Origin: Peptoniphilus asaccharolyticus DSM 20463
Lineage (GTDB): Bacteria; Bacillota; Clostridia; Tissierellales; Peptoniphilaceae
NCBI RefSeq assembly: GCF_900176115.1
Contig: NZ_FWWR01000012.1
Coordinates: 1 to 41,710 of the forward strand
Direction: 5' to 3'
Length of the DNA: 41,710 nt
Position 1 is the first letter of the stretch; every line of letters begins with the position of its first letter. Below, piece by piece: positions 40,978-41,710 of this stretch. The notes beneath the pieces were generated by a model. It searched no databases and was not told the DNA's origin. It was given only the letters and a program-made list of their open reading frames with translations. The translations under genes were made by a program, and so were the position numbers.

Positions 40978-41710
40978 AGACGAATTGTCAAATCAAATGC
41001 AACACCTATGGTAAGAGACCAAAAAGTTCTTCTTTAGGTGTTTTATATTTTATACATTTTCTAGGTCTATTATTCATTAAACTTAAGTTATAATTTAATT
41101 CATCAATATTCACTTCTGATAAATCCATACCCTTAGGATAAAACTCCCTCAAAAGTCCGTTACTATTTTCATTTGTACCTTTTTGCCATGCACAATAGGG
41201 ATCACAAAAATAAGTTTTGCATCCTAATTCTTTTTCTATTTTCTCAAATTCTGAAAATTCTTTACCTCTATCAAAGGTTATTGTTTTTACTAATTCTTTT
41301 GGATAATCTTTTAATGCATTTATTATTGCTGGTGTTACGCTTTCCGACTTTCTATTTTCAACTAGGATTGCTATATAATATCTAGATTTTCTTTCTGCTA
41401 AAGTTACGAAACAACATCTACTTTTCCTTTTATGATCTAATCTGCCTGATTCCACTGTATCTGCTTCCCAGTGGCCTAATTCTTGCCTTCTGTATATCTC
41501 TTTAGGTCTTTTCTTAATTGTTCTACCTTTATCATTGAATTTTCCTCTTTTTTCTGCTGGCCTTTTAAATTTAGCTTTTCTTCTCAAATTTTTCATACTA
41601 GTTTTTGGCAGCTTTTTGGCGTGTATCATTCTATATATCGTTGATGTAGATGGTAATTCATGAATCTCATTTGTGTTTCTATTTGATATTTGGTCAGGGG
41701 ACCAATGTTC
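40978..41710 (-). mobile_element. IS30-family insertion sequence, copy C (cut by window end)
   Basis: Starts with the same terminal repeat as copies A and B (AGACGAATTGTCAAATC) next to an AT dinucleotide, same orientation as copy A. The other end lies outside the window. It closes the accessory island. Confidence 0.92.
41006..41710 (-). CDS. IS30 transposase of copy C, apparently intact (partial in window)
   Basis: The frame is open from the window edge to the stop at 41006, about 235 residues of the expected 329. All three catalytic motifs are in one frame: 'GHWEADTV', 'ITFDRGKEFSEF' and 'KTYFCDPYCAWQKGTNENSNGLLREFYP', ending EELFGLLP. It lacks the insertions seen in copies A and B and has one substitution (Glu to Asp in 'WSPDQISN'). 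It may be the active source copy that mobilises the others in trans. The N-terminal HTH is outside the window. Confidence 0.9.
   Translation of the reverse strand, partial: EHWSPDQISNRNTNEIHELPSTSTIYRMIHAKKLPKTSMKNLRRKAKFKRPAEKRGKFNDKGRTIKKRPKEIYRRQELGHWEADTVESGRLDHKRKSRCCFVTLAERKSRYYIAILVENRKSESVTPAIINALKDYPKELVKTITFDRGKEFSEFEKIEKELGCKTYFCDPYCAWQKGTNENSNGLLREFYPKGMDLSEVNIDELNYNLSLMNNRPRKCIKYKTPKEELFGLLP

Overview
The window is AT-rich, with short intergenic gaps, strong GGAGG-type ribosome binding sites and many T-run terminators. It encodes an FMN-riboswitch-controlled ECF transporter, an anaerobic [FeFe]-hydrogenase, a cysteine desulfidase, proteins with stalk-type domains and a remnant NEAT (haem-binding) domain. 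This fits an anaerobic low-GC Gram-positive bacterium. The Peptoniphilaceae/Tissierellia, for example a Parvimonas-like coccus, are my best guess by gene style only; no rRNA or marker gene is present to prove it.

Layout. 1-790: a truncated folD end abutting a frameshifted ISL3 transposase remnant. 990-4785: housekeeping genes on the minus strand (riboflavin transporter with FMN riboswitch, TraX-like protein, L,D-transpeptidase, chorismate mutase, DUF454 protein). 4805-10790: a metal/haem-flavoured region. It holds a decayed NEAT-protein/ABC-ATPase hybrid and an operon of a 47-residue small ORF, two half-ABC exporters and a DtxR-like regulator; both promoters carry a Fur-like box. 10792-11911: IS30 copy A. 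11950-18090: EF-G-like GTPase, DUF1653 protein, repeat-rich secreted stalk protein, and a DAACS transporter plus cysteine desulfidase driven by a sigma-54 promoter. 18247-20016: the divergent sigma-54 activator. 20052-21741: a TIGR02206-like membrane protein, a decayed TraX paralogue and an oxidoreductase C-terminal fragment. 21792-25393: [FeFe]-hydrogenase with a NuoF/GltD-like partner. 25485-26604: IS30 copy B. 26853-32578: oleate hydratase, TetR regulator, C_GCAxxG_C_C protein, NimA-like protein, M18 aminopeptidase, a short orphan transcript and a HAD phosphatase.

32580-40977 is the most interesting part. An AAA ATPase gene is cut inside its Walker A motif. Next to the cut lies an accessory island with a toxin-antitoxin pair: an RnlB-like antitoxin and a toxin in which a complete RNase HI (with viroplasmin-type N-domain) is fused to an RnlA-type HEPN domain. 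Three overlapping large serine recombinase genes and a 55-residue small ORF follow. In E. coli, RNase HI is a separate protein needed for normal RnlA/RnlB function, so this single-chain fusion looks like a self-contained anti-phage toxin carried on a mobile element. IS30 copy C (40978 to the window end) borders the island.

The three IS30 copies are near-identical. A and C have the same orientation, B is inverted, and A and B each carry different single-base insertions. Several other genes are broken (folD, NEAT, ABC ATPase, TraX, oxidoreductase, AAA ATPase), so the window records repeated insertion and deletion. Many indels are in homopolymers, so sequencing error should be excluded for those.
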